Shown here: positions 1-8,627 of the stretch, one piece after another
Layout of the letters: every line of letters begins with the position of its first letter
Position numbering within the stretch: the first letter of the stretch is position 1
Assembly (NCBI GenBank): GCA_965220315.1
Contig: CBDCPP010000002.1
Coordinates: forward strand, 1 to 64,000
Length of the DNA: 64,000 nt
Source of the DNA: JAPOXK01 sp965220315
Lineage (GTDB): Bacteria > Chloroflexota > Dehalococcoidia > Bin125
Direction of reading: 5' to 3'
Notes under the pieces: model-generated
What the model was told of the DNA's origin: nothing
What the model saw: the letters and a program-made list of their open reading frames with translations, nothing else
Databases searched by the model: none
Position numbers and translations under genes: made by a program

Positions 1-1519
1 CGACCAAGGCACCCGTGCAGCCAACGAAGTAAAGATACTCCTGCTCTCCAGTCCAGGGCGGGATTTCGAGTCCTTCCATCCAAGACTCACGGGTGTGCGC
101 CGTACCGCGCCAGGGATGGCCCTGCCGTTCCAGCGCTTCGAGGGCGCCTTGCACGGGCTCCGGCATGCGTGCCTCTTCCATGACGAGACTGCGGCGCATA
201 TCGACGATGGTGGGAATGTGCTCGATGAAAACCGGACATTCCTGGACGCAGGCACCGCAGGTACGGCAGGCCCAGAGCGCCTCTTCAGCGACTGCGCCAC
301 CGATCATGGACGGCGCGTCGTCGAGGCCAGCGTCAAGGGCGGCGCCAGAGGCCTGGTTGGCGGCCATGCGCGCGCCGACGGTGGAGGCATGGTCCTTGAG
401 ATTGAGGATGATGTGCATCGGAGAGAGCGGTTGGCCAGCGATGTCGGCGGGGCAGGCGCTGGTACAGCGGCCGCAGTGGACGCAGGTGTCGAGTTCGAAG
501 AGTTGCTTCATAGAGAAGTGGTTGAGCTGGCTGGCGCCGAAGTGCTCCGCTTCCTCAATGTTGGGGATAAGTGACAGCTTCCCGGAGGAGGCGGGATTCT
601 TGAGGAAGGCATTGAGCGGCGCAGAGATGACGTGGCTGAGCTTGGTATAGCCCAAGAGGCCGAGCCAGCTGAGCGCGGTGATCATGTGGAACCACCAGAG
701 AGCTTGGTGAAGGTCGAGTTGGGTGGTCGTGGTGAGGCCGCCGAAGAGTTTGGCCACAACCCAGCCGCCCGGTGACCAGACGGCCCAGCCGGGATTGGCA
801 TCGATCTCGGAAGAGGCGATACGCAGCCCTTCGACTAAGAAGCCGGTGATTAGGAGCGCGCCGAGGCCGCCGAGAATTGCCCAGTCTTCCCAGCGCAGCT
901 CCCAGCGAGTGCGCGGCCGCACCCAGCGATGCGCGACCGCCAAGCCAACGCCGACCAGTCCCACGATTCCGAAGATGTCGCCGACGAGCGAGTAGCCGAG
1001 ATAGCGGTCGCCGACGAGGATGCGGACTTCATCATCGGGAAGGTAATCATCAATGGCGAGAAGAGCGGTGACCAAGAAAAGGACCACGATGCTGGACATG
1101 AGGCAAACATGCATGAGTCCGGAGTATGGGTCGTTGAGAACCGCGCTCCGTGGCGAAGCCGCCGCGCACGACATTGCGCAGTCGGGCACGGGGATTATCG
1201 AAGTGGAAGTCGGGCCGGCCGAGTCGCCAGATACGGGAGCGTCGGATGAGAGGGTAGACGATGACGGCGACGAGGAGCGGCAAGAGTGCGTAGAGTACCC
1301 AAAAGTGATCAATATTGAAGAAGATCTCGCGGTGAGGACCGTCGAAGCGGGCAGTCTCGGCAGCGCTGAGCAGCAGCAGACCTCCGAGCGGGATCCAAAG
1401 AGGGATGGCGAGCCCGAGAAGCGGACGAGCACGTTTGGCGGCGGGACGCTTCCGAGCGCGCGACGAACTGGACGGGGCGGAGGTAGTGGAGGTGATGCGG
1501 CGCCCCCGATCGAGTGCAC
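1..1519 (-). CDS. Membrane-anchored heterodisulfide-reductase-like Fe-S protein (partial, apparent frameshift)
   Basis: Reading the minus strand gives an N-terminal membrane part, then two ferredoxin-type cysteine motifs (DTCVHCGRCTSACPA, about 430-490, and CRTCGACVQECPV, about 236-280), then the start of a CCG domain (FVGCTG) that runs off the left edge. This order is typical of HdrD/GlpC-like electron-transfer proteins fused to a nitrate-reductase-gamma-like membrane domain, which pass electrons between quinone and soluble partners. The membrane part is split between two frames: WRLGRPDFHFDNP...FATER lies in one frame and VLNDPYSGLMHVCLM in the next. Removing one G near 1141-1148 restores a continuous protein. 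No ATG/GTG/TTG is visible in the first membrane frame; the boundary given is a GTG in the downstream frame, so the true start is unknown. It lies just downstream of the acyl-CoA synthetase, which suggests a link to acyl-CoA oxidation. Confidence 0.75.
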   Translation of the reverse strand, partial: MHSIGGAASPPLPPPRPVRRALGSVPPPNVLVRFSGSPSLFGSRSEVCCCSALPRLPASTVLTARSSSILITFGYSTHSCRSSSPSSSTLSSDAPVSGDSAGPTSTSIIPVPDCAMSCAAASPRSAVLNDPYSGLMHVCLMSSIVVLFLVTALLAIDDYLPDDEVRILVGDRYLGYSLVGDIFGIVGLVGVGLAVAHRWVRPRTRWELRWEDWAILGGLGALLITGFLVEGLRIASSEIDANPGWAVWSPGGWVVAKLFGGLTTTTQLDLHQALWWFHMITALSWLGLLGYTKLSHVISAPLNAFLKNPASSGKLSLIPNIEEAEHFGASQLNHFSMKQLFELDTCVHCGRCTSACPADIAGQPLSPMHIILNLKDHASTVGARMAANQASGAALDAGLDDAPSMIGGAVAEEALWACRTCGACVQECPVFIEHIPTIVDMRRSLVMEEARMPEPVQGALEALERQGHPWRGTAHTRESWMEGLEIPPWTGEQEYLYFVGCTGALV

Positions 1520-1533
1520 CCCCAGGGGCGCGG

Positions 1534-3096
1534 CTAGTTGGAATCGGTGCCCCCGTGGGCTTTGCGGATCTCGTTCTTGAGAAGCTTACCCATGTGATTA
1601 CGGGGGAGGTCGGCTACGAGCGCAAGATGGGTGGGGGCCTTGTAGCTCGCGAGTCGACTCTTGGTGTATTCCACCACTTCGTCGAGCTTGGGCATGCTAC
1701 CAGCGACCGGGACGACTACCGCCTTCACGACCTCGCCCCATTCACTGTCGGGCACGCCGATAACGGCGACGGCGGCGATGGCAGGGTGGTCTTCGAGGAC
1801 CTGTTCGATCTCACCGGGGGCGATGTTCTCGCCGCCGCGGATGATGAGGTCTTTGGTACGACCCGTGATGAAGAGGTAGCCGTCTTCGTCGAGATAGCCG
1901 ACATCGCCAGTGTGGAGCCAGCCGTCGTGGATGGCTTCGTGAGTAGCATCTTCTTGCTTGTAGTAGCCCTTCATGTTGCGAGCAGACCTGACGCAGATCT
2001 CTCCCTCCTCGCCTGGGGCGAGGATCTGGCCTTGCGGATCCTGGATGGCGATGTCGACATCATCCATCGGACGGCCAACCGAGCGAAGTCGCCGTATCTT
2101 CTTCGCGTTTTCTTCGTCGGAGCCGTCAAGGCGGTGGTCATCAGGGCCAAGGAAAGTAACGGTAGACGTAGACTCCGTCTGGCCGTAGGCGTTCATGAGA
2201 TCGGCGCTGAAGACCTCGATCGCTTTGCGCACGACTTCGAAGGGCATGGGCGCGGCGCCATAGGTGATGAGGCGCAGGCTGTCGCCGCTGAAGCCCGTGA
2301 ACTCCGGTGCGTCCATGATGCGCTTCAACATTGTGGGGACAACCATGCTGTGGGTCACGCCGTGCTTGTCGACGGCTTCGATCCAGTCAGCGGGGCTGAA
2401 CTGGGGAAGAAGGACGAGGCCGCGCCCTCCCCAGATCGATGAGATCATGGCGGTCGCGCCGGCGATGTGGAAGAGCGGCACGCTAAGCAAGGTGCGGTCT
2501 TGGTCGACGCTGGGGTCGGCGGGAGCCATGGTGTTGGTGACGTAGACAATGAAGTCACCATACGAGACGACGACCCCCTTGGGCATAGCCGTGGTCCCGG
2601 ATGTGTACATGAGAATGGTAGGGGCGTCATCGTCGACTTCGGTGAAGACAAATTCGTCGCTGCCGCTCGCTACAAGCTCGGGGTAGTGCAGCATGCCGTC
2701 GCGCTTGGTTTCGAACGCGACAGTGTGCTGCAGAGCGGTAAGCTCGGGCCGAAGTTGCTCGAGCAGATCCACGTAGCGGTCCGAGACGAAGAGCGCCTTC
2801 ACTTCGGAGGTGTTGAGCATGTAGGTAAGCTCTTCGGTCTTGGCGCGGTAGTTGAGCGGGACGAAGATCAGGCCGAGCTTGGCGCAGGCGTAGTAGACGA
2901 TGACGTATTCGGAGGAATTGACAGACAGGCTGCCGACATGGTCGCCCGCGCGAAGGCCCCGCGCTTGCAGTGCATTGGCAAGCTTGGTGACGTTCGCAGC
3001 CATCTCCGCGTAGGTGTACTGGTTCTCGCCACAGATCAGAGCAGGACGGTCCGGCACCACGGCCGACGAGATGTCCAGGAATTCCGCCGTGTTCAT
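1534..3096 (-). CDS. Acyl-CoA synthetase (AMP-forming, ANL superfamily)
   Basis: A 520-residue enzyme expected to activate a carboxylic acid to its CoA ester with ATP, in the cytoplasm. The adenylate-forming P-loop YTSGTTAMPKG is at residues 164-174. The hinge region (HTGDVGYLDEDGY followed by GRTKDLIIRGGENI) is near 385-420, and the catalytic lysine of the C-terminal domain is K504 in GKLLK. Length is normal for fatty-acid or aromatic-acid CoA ligases. ATG start is preceded by a strong GAGGAGG ribosome site. Upstream on the same strand are two enoyl-CoA hydratase-family genes and downstream an Fe-S reductase subunit, so it probably feeds a beta-oxidation-like route. The substrate cannot be read from sequence. 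Confidence 0.93.
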   Translation of the reverse strand: MNTAEFLDISSAVVPDRPALICGENQYTYAEMAANVTKLANALQARGLRAGDHVGSLSVNSSEYVIVYYACAKLGLIFVPLNYRAKTEELTYMLNTSEVKALFVSDRYVDLLEQLRPELTALQHTVAFETKRDGMLHYPELVASGSDEFVFTEVDDDAPTILMYTSGTTAMPKGVVVSYGDFIVYVTNTMAPADPSVDQDRTLLSVPLFHIAGATAMISSIWGGRGLVLLPQFSPADWIEAVDKHGVTHSMVVPTMLKRIMDAPEFTGFSGDSLRLITYGAAPMPFEVVRKAIEVFSADLMNAYGQTESTSTVTFLGPDDHRLDGSDEENAKKIRRLRSVGRPMDDVDIAIQDPQGQILAPGEEGEICVRSARNMKGYYKQEDATHEAIHDGWLHTGDVGYLDEDGYLFITGRTKDLIIRGGENIAPGEIEQVLEDHPAIAAVAVIGVPDSEWGEVVKAVVVPVAGSMPKLDEVVEYTKSRLASYKAPTHLALVADLPRNHMGKLLKNEIRKAHGGTDSN

Positions 3097-3214
3097 CGCC
3101 CCTCCTCGTTAACTCGTCGCGCCTGGATCAGCCGGCACACTTGACACTTTCCCGCGCACAACGCCCGCGCATGATCCCCAACGGCTGTCGCTCATGTCCA
3201 GCCCCATGCGACGG

Positions 3215-3928
3215 CTAGCCGCGGAAGGATAAAGCGGTAAGCGCGTCGTGCCGGAGAGCAGCATCCAGGGGGAGGTCAAGTCCGCGACGGATCGCGCGTT
3301 TGAGCGCGCGCTGCAGGGCAGCATGGTCACTCTGGAGTGAGCGGGCCAGGTGGGTGACTACCGAGTCGAGCCGGGCACGCGGGACGATTCGGTTGATGAG
3401 ACCCCAGCGCAACGCTTGGTCTGCGTTCAGCTCTTCGCCGCTACAAACAACATCCAGTGCCACACCCGGCGCCATCATGCGGGGGAGCATTTGGGTGCCG
3501 CCGGCGGAAGGAATGTAGCCCAGCCCAACCTCCGGCAACGCGATGCGGACGTTATCTGCAGCGACACGGAGATCACAGTAGAGGGCAAGCTCGATGCCGG
3601 CACCGTAGCAATAGCCGTGCAGCGCCGCGATCGTGATACAGGGAAGCTCTTCCAACAGCCACCAAAGGTCGCGCTGGTGCCGGGCCTGGCGAGCCGCCCA
3701 GAGTGAGGGAGCAGTGCCAAAGTCCCTGATGTCGGCCCCAGCGCAAAAGCTGTCACCAGCGCCACCGATACAGAGGACCTGTAAGTCGGGGTCGTCGCGG
3801 GCGGCTTGGAGATAGGTCCAGAGTGCGTCGCGGACGTCCAGATCGATGGCATTGCGCTTGTGCGGGCGGTTGAGCGTGAGATAAGCAGTGGCGCCGCTCT
3901 TCGTGTAGCGGACGTTTTCCTTGGACAC
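3215..3928 (-). CDS. Enoyl-CoA hydratase/isomerase family protein with both catalytic glutamates
   Basis: A 237-residue crotonase-fold protein. The oxyanion-hole segment FCAGADI is at 61-67. Glu113 (GAGIELAL) and Glu133 (LPEVGLGYIP) occupy the positions of the two acid/base glutamates of classical enoyl-CoA hydratase, so a genuine hydratase is likely. It would add water across a trans-2-enoyl-CoA in beta-oxidation. The start codon is GTG. Its start lies 9 bp after the stop of the preceding small gene, so the two are probably co-transcribed. The acyl-CoA synthetase follows 118 bp downstream. Confidence 0.9.
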   Translation of the reverse strand: MSKENVRYTKSGATAYLTLNRPHKRNAIDLDVRDALWTYLQAARDDPDLQVLCIGGAGDSFCAGADIRDFGTAPSLWAARQARHQRDLWWLLEELPCITIAALHGYCYGAGIELALYCDLRVAADNVRIALPEVGLGYIPSAGGTQMLPRMMAPGVALDVVCSGEELNADQALRWGLINRIVPRARLDSVVTHLARSLQSDHAALQRALKRAIRRGLDLPLDAALRHDALTALSFRG

Positions 3929-3937
3929 GCGAGAGTG

Positions 3938-4180
3938 TCAGCGCCAGTCGGGGCGGTGGGTAGGGCGGCGGCGGCGGATCTCGTAGAGTCGCGCCAGGTC
4001 TTGATTCATCTTCTCCTGCAAGGAACGCATCTCCTCGCCGCCGACGCGCATCTCGTTGGTCTTCCAGCGCCGGATCTTGGCACGGTCGCCTTTGGCGATC
4101 TCGATATCTGCGAGCATCGCGTTGAAGACATGCGACATCAGCGACCAACACTCTTCAGTATCCAGTGCGATTTTGACCAT
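3938..4180 (-). CDS. Small uncharacterised protein, paralogue of the upstream neighbour
   Basis: An 80-residue charged protein that I do not recognise. It shares the N-terminal motif LDxEExWSLMS with the adjacent gene, plus a following IRxW(K/R) patch and an MN pair at similar spacing, so the two are tandem duplicates. It is predicted helical and soluble, with a basic C-terminus (RRRRPTHRPDWR). The stop is 9 bp from the start of an enoyl-CoA hydratase on the same strand. No function can be assigned. The conserved W and hydrophobic helix suggest a homo- or hetero-oligomerising partner protein, which is inference only. Confidence 0.75.
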   Translation of the reverse strand: MVKIALDTEECWSLMSHVFNAMLADIEIAKGDRAKIRRWKTNEMRVGGEEMRSLQEKMNQDLARLYEIRRRRPTHRPDWR

Positions 4181-4200
4181 GCTCCCCCCTCTCCATACAA

Positions 4201-4446
4201 CTAAGCCTTGCGAAAGTAGTCTTTACGACGGATGACGCGCGTGAGCTCTTCGTCGATCCTGTTGCCAAGCGCCTCGTTCATGTCATAAGCGAGCTGCAGC
4301 ATGGCCTCGGATCCCTCATTGCGTTGGTGTCGCCACTCGCGCAGGATGTCCGCAGTCTTCTGGTCGACCTCGACTTGGTCGATCACCTGCGCAACGATCA
4401 ACGACATCAGCGACCAGGTTTCTTCTTCGTCCAACAGAATGCGCAT
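4201..4446 (-). CDS. Small uncharacterised protein, paralogue of the downstream neighbour
   Basis: An 81-residue protein starting MRILLDEEETWSLMS, clearly related to the next gene (MVKIALDTEECWSLMS). Like it, this one is acidic at the N-terminus and basic at the C-terminus, with no membrane segment or cysteine motif. The pair sits between two enoyl-CoA hydratase-family genes on the same strand with gaps of 20-26 bp, consistent with one operon. I do not recognise the family. Confidence 0.75.
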   Translation of the reverse strand: MRILLDEEETWSLMSLIVAQVIDQVEVDQKTADILREWRHQRNEGSEAMLQLAYDMNEALGNRIDEELTRVIRRKDYFRKA

Positions 4447-4472
4447 ACCGGCTCCGCTCCCCTGCGCTGGTA

Positions 4473-5198
4473 TCAGCTCCCCCGAAAGCGGGGGGGGCGT
4501 TTCTCAATGAACGCGCGTACTCCTTCGGCCCGGTCGTCGGTGGACTGCAGAAGTACGGTGAGATCCGTCTCATAGCGTAGCGCTTGATCGAGGGGAAGCT
4601 CGACCCCGCGACGCACCGCTTCCTTGGCGAGGCGAGTGGCGACCGGTCCACGGGCAGCGATCACGCCTGCGCGCCGCTCGGCCTCGGCCAGCGGATCAGG
4701 GACGACAGCGCTAATCAGGCCCCAGGTGAGAGCAGTGGCAGCGCCGACGGCGTGATCGGCGAGGCTGAGTTCGAGTGCGCGGCTGCGACCGATGGTTCGG
4801 CTGAGGCGCTGGAGGCCGCCAGCGATGGGAAAGTGCGGAGCGTTGGGATCGAGGATGGCGAAACGGGCAGCAGTATCAGCGATCCGAATATCGGCGCAGA
4901 GAGCCAGTTCCAAGCCCCCGCCAACGATATCGCCTTCCAAGGCGGCGACGACCGGTTGGGGCAAAGCAGCGAGCGGTCCAAAGGGATCGCCGATTAGAGC
5001 CTCGGGGGGGACGGACCCCCAGCCCGCCCAGGTGATGCCATCAGCAGCCAGAAAGATGACGCGCGGCCCATCTTCCGTACCCGCCTGCGCGAGCATCTCG
5101 CAGGCCGCCGCAAGGTCTGCGACGAGGGCAGCATCAAGGGGTCCGCTGAGCGACAAGCGGGCGACGGGACCGTCATGGGAGATCGGACAACGCTGCAT
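4473..5198 (-). CDS. Divergent enoyl-CoA hydratase/isomerase family protein
   Basis: A 241-residue crotonase-fold protein. Glu97 in GGGLELALCADIRIA matches the first catalytic glutamate. The second position is Asp116 (ILDPNAP), and the usual CAGAD oxyanion segment is replaced by a degenerate ADGITWAGWGS stretch. It probably binds an acyl-CoA but may not be a standard hydratase; isomerase or thioesterase-like chemistry is possible. It is the first gene of the minus-strand set running down to the acyl-CoA synthetase. ATG start; the divergent gene begins about 90 bp away. Confidence 0.82.
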   Translation of the reverse strand: MQRCPISHDGPVARLSLSGPLDAALVADLAAACEMLAQAGTEDGPRVIFLAADGITWAGWGSVPPEALIGDPFGPLAALPQPVVAALEGDIVGGGLELALCADIRIADTAARFAILDPNAPHFPIAGGLQRLSRTIGRSRALELSLADHAVGAATALTWGLISAVVPDPLAEAERRAGVIAARGPVATRLAKEAVRRGVELPLDQALRYETDLTVLLQSTDDRAEGVRAFIEKRPPRFRGS

Positions 5199-5284
5199 CG
5201 CGAAGGGATTCTAGCGCCGTGTCGCAGCAGCATCTTGACCCACGCACTAGCATGCCGGCGATCCACCAGAGACGGAGTGTCGCC

Positions 5285-6097
5285 ATGCCCACCGATTTCG
5301 ACCGCTACCAGTTCCTGCAAGTCAGTCGCGACGGGCCCGTGCTCGTGATTACGCTGAACCGGCCGGAGCGCCTCAACGCAATTCACGGCCCGATGCACAC
5401 GGAGCTGGCGACGATCTTCCGTGATGCGAACGAAGACGCGGACTCGCGGGCGGTGCTCCTGACGGGAGCAGGGCGGGGCTTCTGCGCCGGGGGCGATGTG
5501 CGCGGGATGCAGGAGCGTGAGAGCAGTGACAGCGTGTTGAACGTGGCATTCCGCACGGTGCGCACTGAAGCCCAAGAGATCGTGCACAGCATGCTGGACC
5601 TCCAGAAGCCGTTGGTAGGCGCGATCAACGGACCGGCAGTGGGTTTAGGGTCGACGATCGCGTTGCTGTGCGACGTGGTAATCGCATCGGAGCGCGCCCG
5701 GATTGGCGACACACACGTATCGGTGGGGCTCGTAGCTGGCGACGGGGGTTGCCTTATCTGGCCTGCGATCGTGGGCGTCAACAAAGCCAAGGAACTCTTG
5801 ATGACGGGCGAGTTGATTACCGGCAACGACCTGCTGCGGCTGGGCATCGTCAACCACTTGGTGCCCGAAGACGACTTACCGCGCGCGGCGATGGAGATGG
5901 CCAAGCGGCTGGCAGGGATGGCGCCCTTCGCGGTGCGCGCGACCAAGGTGACGATCAACAAGCTACTCAAGGAGCGGGCCGAAACCGTACTGGACGTAGG
6001 ACTGGCGTGGGAAGCGATCTCGGCACGCAGCGCGGATCACCAAGAAGCCATCACCGCGTTTATGGAGAAGCGGCCACCGACGTTCCACGGTCGCTAG
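5285..6097 (+). CDS. Enoyl-CoA hydratase/isomerase family protein lacking both catalytic glutamates
   Basis: A 270-residue crotonase-fold protein (NRPERLNAI at 25-33, GRGFCAGGDVRGM at 64-75). The open frame extends upstream, but the ATG beginning MPTDFDRYQ, with a ggag site just before it, fits the family start. The positions of the hydratase glutamates hold Thr125 (GLGSTIALLCD) and His144 (GDTHVSVGL), so it is unlikely to hydrate enoyl-CoA by the classical mechanism. Related family members act as isomerases, hydrolases or C-C lyases. Its 3' end overlaps the oppositely oriented acylase gene by 38 bp. Confidence 0.87.
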   Translation: MPTDFDRYQFLQVSRDGPVLVITLNRPERLNAIHGPMHTELATIFRDANEDADSRAVLLTGAGRGFCAGGDVRGMQERESSDSVLNVAFRTVRTEAQEIVHSMLDLQKPLVGAINGPAVGLGSTIALLCDVVIASERARIGDTHVSVGLVAGDGGCLIWPAIVGVNKAKELLMTGELITGNDLLRLGIVNHLVPEDDLPRAAMEMAKRLAGMAPFAVRATKVTINKLLKERAETVLDVGLAWEAISARSADHQEAITAFMEKRPPTFHGR

Positions 6098-8546
6098 GTA
6101 CGAGTTCGATCCGCTGGCGGGCGGCGGCCTCCACCGCCGCGCGCTGCGTGCGCAGCGGGTGGTAGCGACCGTGCCGCCAATCGTGGAGGAGGTCCACGGG
6201 TTGCGCCTCGCCCCGATGTCCCGACTGGGCGCCGGCAAGCGCGAATTCCGCGCGCGGCTGCGGCCCCATCTCCACGATTAGCCGGAGAATAGGCACGCCG
6301 ATCACGGGCGCGAATACGTCGGTCGAGAGAGGCGCAGCTTGCCAAACGGTGTTGGTGTCGCCGCATAACGGGTAGGGGCCAAAGTCGAAGAGCCGTCTCA
6401 AGGCCGGTGATTGACCCAGCGCGTGGCGGACGTGGAGCTGGTGGCAGCGACCCCAGGTCCAGCGCTCGGGGCGAGAGCCGAGGCGATCGTGCAGGATCGC
6501 GAGAGCGTCGCGGAAAGCGCGCGTGAGGGCGGTGGTCCAGACCGTGCGCCCGTCGACACCGGATGCAACAGGGCCAAACCACTCAGCGGGGGATTCATCC
6601 AGGAGTCCCATGAGCATGGAGGCGGCTCGAGCGAGGATGGGATTGATGGTGGGAACGGGAAGCGGGTCGGCGAAGAAGATGGGAGTAGCGCCGCCGAGCT
6701 TTGCTCGTAGGACCGCGTCCAGCAGGCGCCCGAACGTGGCAGCCGCGATCGTGGCCGACACGGAGTCCGGCGCCATCTCTCCGTTCCAGTCGCGCAGGGC
6801 ATTGAGGAGGCGCCGCTCCCTCGCACTCTGCGGGGTGATTGAGAGAAGATGGTCGCGCAGAGCGAGCATCGGCAGGGAGCGGCAATCGCTTTGCAGCGCG
6901 CGGGCAGATTCAAAGCTGTCCATCCCTTCGCTGCAAAGCGCTTGACCGATGCGCCGCGCACGGAAGGCGTCGAGGGCCTCGACTCGAAAACCGAGCTGTG
7001 CAGCAGGAGCGAGCACGTTGTTGGCGCTCCAAACACGGCCGGCGGCAGGGTTGAACGTGGAGGGCAGTTCGTCGCGAGGAATGTAGCCGTCCCAGTCGAA
7101 GGCCGGATCCCAGCCGGGAGCCGGCAGCCAGCCCGCTGCAGGAGTGCTGCGCTTGGGGATGGCACCGCAGGTCTGCATCCCAATCTGCCCTTTAGCGTCA
7201 CTGTAGGCGAAGCAGAGGTTGAATTCGTGGAACTCCGCGAGAGCGGAGCGGAAGCTCGCGAAGTCGTGCACCTCATTGAGAGCGAGCAGGGCCTTGGCCG
7301 ACTGCCAAGGCTCGTTCAGCGTCGAGCACAGAGCGAGGGCCAGATGCACGCCGCGGACCTGCGAGGAAACGACGGGACCATGACGGGTGATGGGGACGCG
7401 ATGGTGCTCATCTGGGAAGCCCCGAACACGGATCCGCTCGTCGACGTAGTCCGGCTGCGCCCAGCCATCGGGCGTGCGGTAGCGACCCTGGTCGTCGAAG
7501 TTTTCGACATAGAGGTCCTGCGTGACGGCGAGGCCGGCCGTAGGACCCCAAGCAACGTGGCGATTAAATCCCCAGATCACACCGGGCAAGCCAGGAAAGG
7601 TGGCCCCCGCGACCGACCACTCGGGACAGTCGAGATGCAGAAAATAGCCCGAAGGAGGGACGTTGGCCGATAGATGTGGGTCGGTGGCAAGGAAGGCGTG
7701 GCCGGATTCGGTCTTGTGCCCGGCCACGGCCCAGTTGTTGCTGCCGAAGCCGGTGGTAGTTAACCCGGTGAGCTTGGCGATCTCGGCGTAGCCGCTCCGC
7801 AAGTCTTGGCTAAGCGCGCCGTAGGGTGCACCGGGAGGCACAACCACAGGGTCATCCGGAGAATGGCACGGGTCGATGGCGAGGAGCGCGTCCAGGCCCG
7901 TCGCTTCAACGAGGCGGGCACGCTCGATCTGCTCCAACCAACCGGGAGCGAGGAAGAAGGCGAGCGCCTTGGCGCCCTGAATGGAGTGTTCGGGACGCCA
8001 GTCTTCGGGCTGGTAGTCGAGGATCCGGATCTCGAGAGGTAGCGGGGTGCAGGCGATCGCGGCCTGGATGCCAGCGAGGTAGGGAGCAATTTCGCTGCGG
8101 ACTTCGTCTGGGGTTCGGGCCCAAGCGTCGACCGAAGCACGGTGCAGGCCGATGTAGCGCATGAGCCGGTCCATCGGCAAGCCTGACGGACCGACAACTT
8201 CGGCGAGTCGCCCGGCGGCCAGCCGCCGGAAGAGATCCATCTGCCAGAAGCGGTCCTGCGCATGGACGAAGCCCATAGCGAAGATCGCGTCGGCGGCGCT
8301 CTGTGCGTAACAGTGCGGCACACCGAACTCGTCGCGGAGAATTTCAATGGGTGCGTCCGGTCCGTCGACGACGATGCGGCCCTGGCGCTGCGGCCGGGGG
8401 GAGCGCAGCGTTTCGGCGGCAATGGCCCGAACGAACGCGGTCGCCTGGCTGGTGAAGAGCCTGGCGCTCCGCCCCCAGTGGCGCAGTTGAGCGGGCGGGG
8501 TTGTGCGCGCTGCGACGGGCGAACGGGGATCGCTTGGGATGGACAC
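6060..8546 (-). CDS. Penicillin-acylase family N-terminal-nucleophile hydrolase
   Basis: An 828-residue member of the penicillin/acyl-homoserine-lactone acylase family, which cleaves amide bonds of acylated amines. The family is made as a precursor that self-cleaves before a serine. Here the maturation site is GSNNW, with Ser269 as the expected first residue of the beta chain. The alpha-chain motif RDEFGVPHCYAQS (71-83) and FAMGFVHAQDRFWQMD are also typical. I see no convincing signal peptide at the chosen start, unlike most periplasmic members, so location is uncertain. The natural substrate is unknown; lactone quenching or amide catabolism are both plausible. It overlaps the convergent enoyl-CoA hydratase-family gene. 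Confidence 0.92.
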   Translation of the reverse strand: MSIPSDPRSPVAARTTPPAQLRHWGRSARLFTSQATAFVRAIAAETLRSPRPQRQGRIVVDGPDAPIEILRDEFGVPHCYAQSAADAIFAMGFVHAQDRFWQMDLFRRLAAGRLAEVVGPSGLPMDRLMRYIGLHRASVDAWARTPDEVRSEIAPYLAGIQAAIACTPLPLEIRILDYQPEDWRPEHSIQGAKALAFFLAPGWLEQIERARLVEATGLDALLAIDPCHSPDDPVVVPPGAPYGALSQDLRSGYAEIAKLTGLTTTGFGSNNWAVAGHKTESGHAFLATDPHLSANVPPSGYFLHLDCPEWSVAGATFPGLPGVIWGFNRHVAWGPTAGLAVTQDLYVENFDDQGRYRTPDGWAQPDYVDERIRVRGFPDEHHRVPITRHGPVVSSQVRGVHLALALCSTLNEPWQSAKALLALNEVHDFASFRSALAEFHEFNLCFAYSDAKGQIGMQTCGAIPKRSTPAAGWLPAPGWDPAFDWDGYIPRDELPSTFNPAAGRVWSANNVLAPAAQLGFRVEALDAFRARRIGQALCSEGMDSFESARALQSDCRSLPMLALRDHLLSITPQSARERRLLNALRDWNGEMAPDSVSATIAAATFGRLLDAVLRAKLGGATPIFFADPLPVPTINPILARAASMLMGLLDESPAEWFGPVASGVDGRTVWTTALTRAFRDALAILHDRLGSRPERWTWGRCHQLHVRHALGQSPALRRLFDFGPYPLCGDTNTVWQAAPLSTDVFAPVIGVPILRLIVEMGPQPRAEFALAGAQSGHRGEAQPVDLLHDWRHGRYHPLRTQRAAVEAAARQRIELVPSDRGTSVAASP

Positions 8547-8627
8547 CGCGCACGGAGCTTACAGGAACGTTGTGCGACAGCACGGCAAAAGCATGGATGC
8601 AGCGAAGCCGCTGCTATCCTGCGCGCG

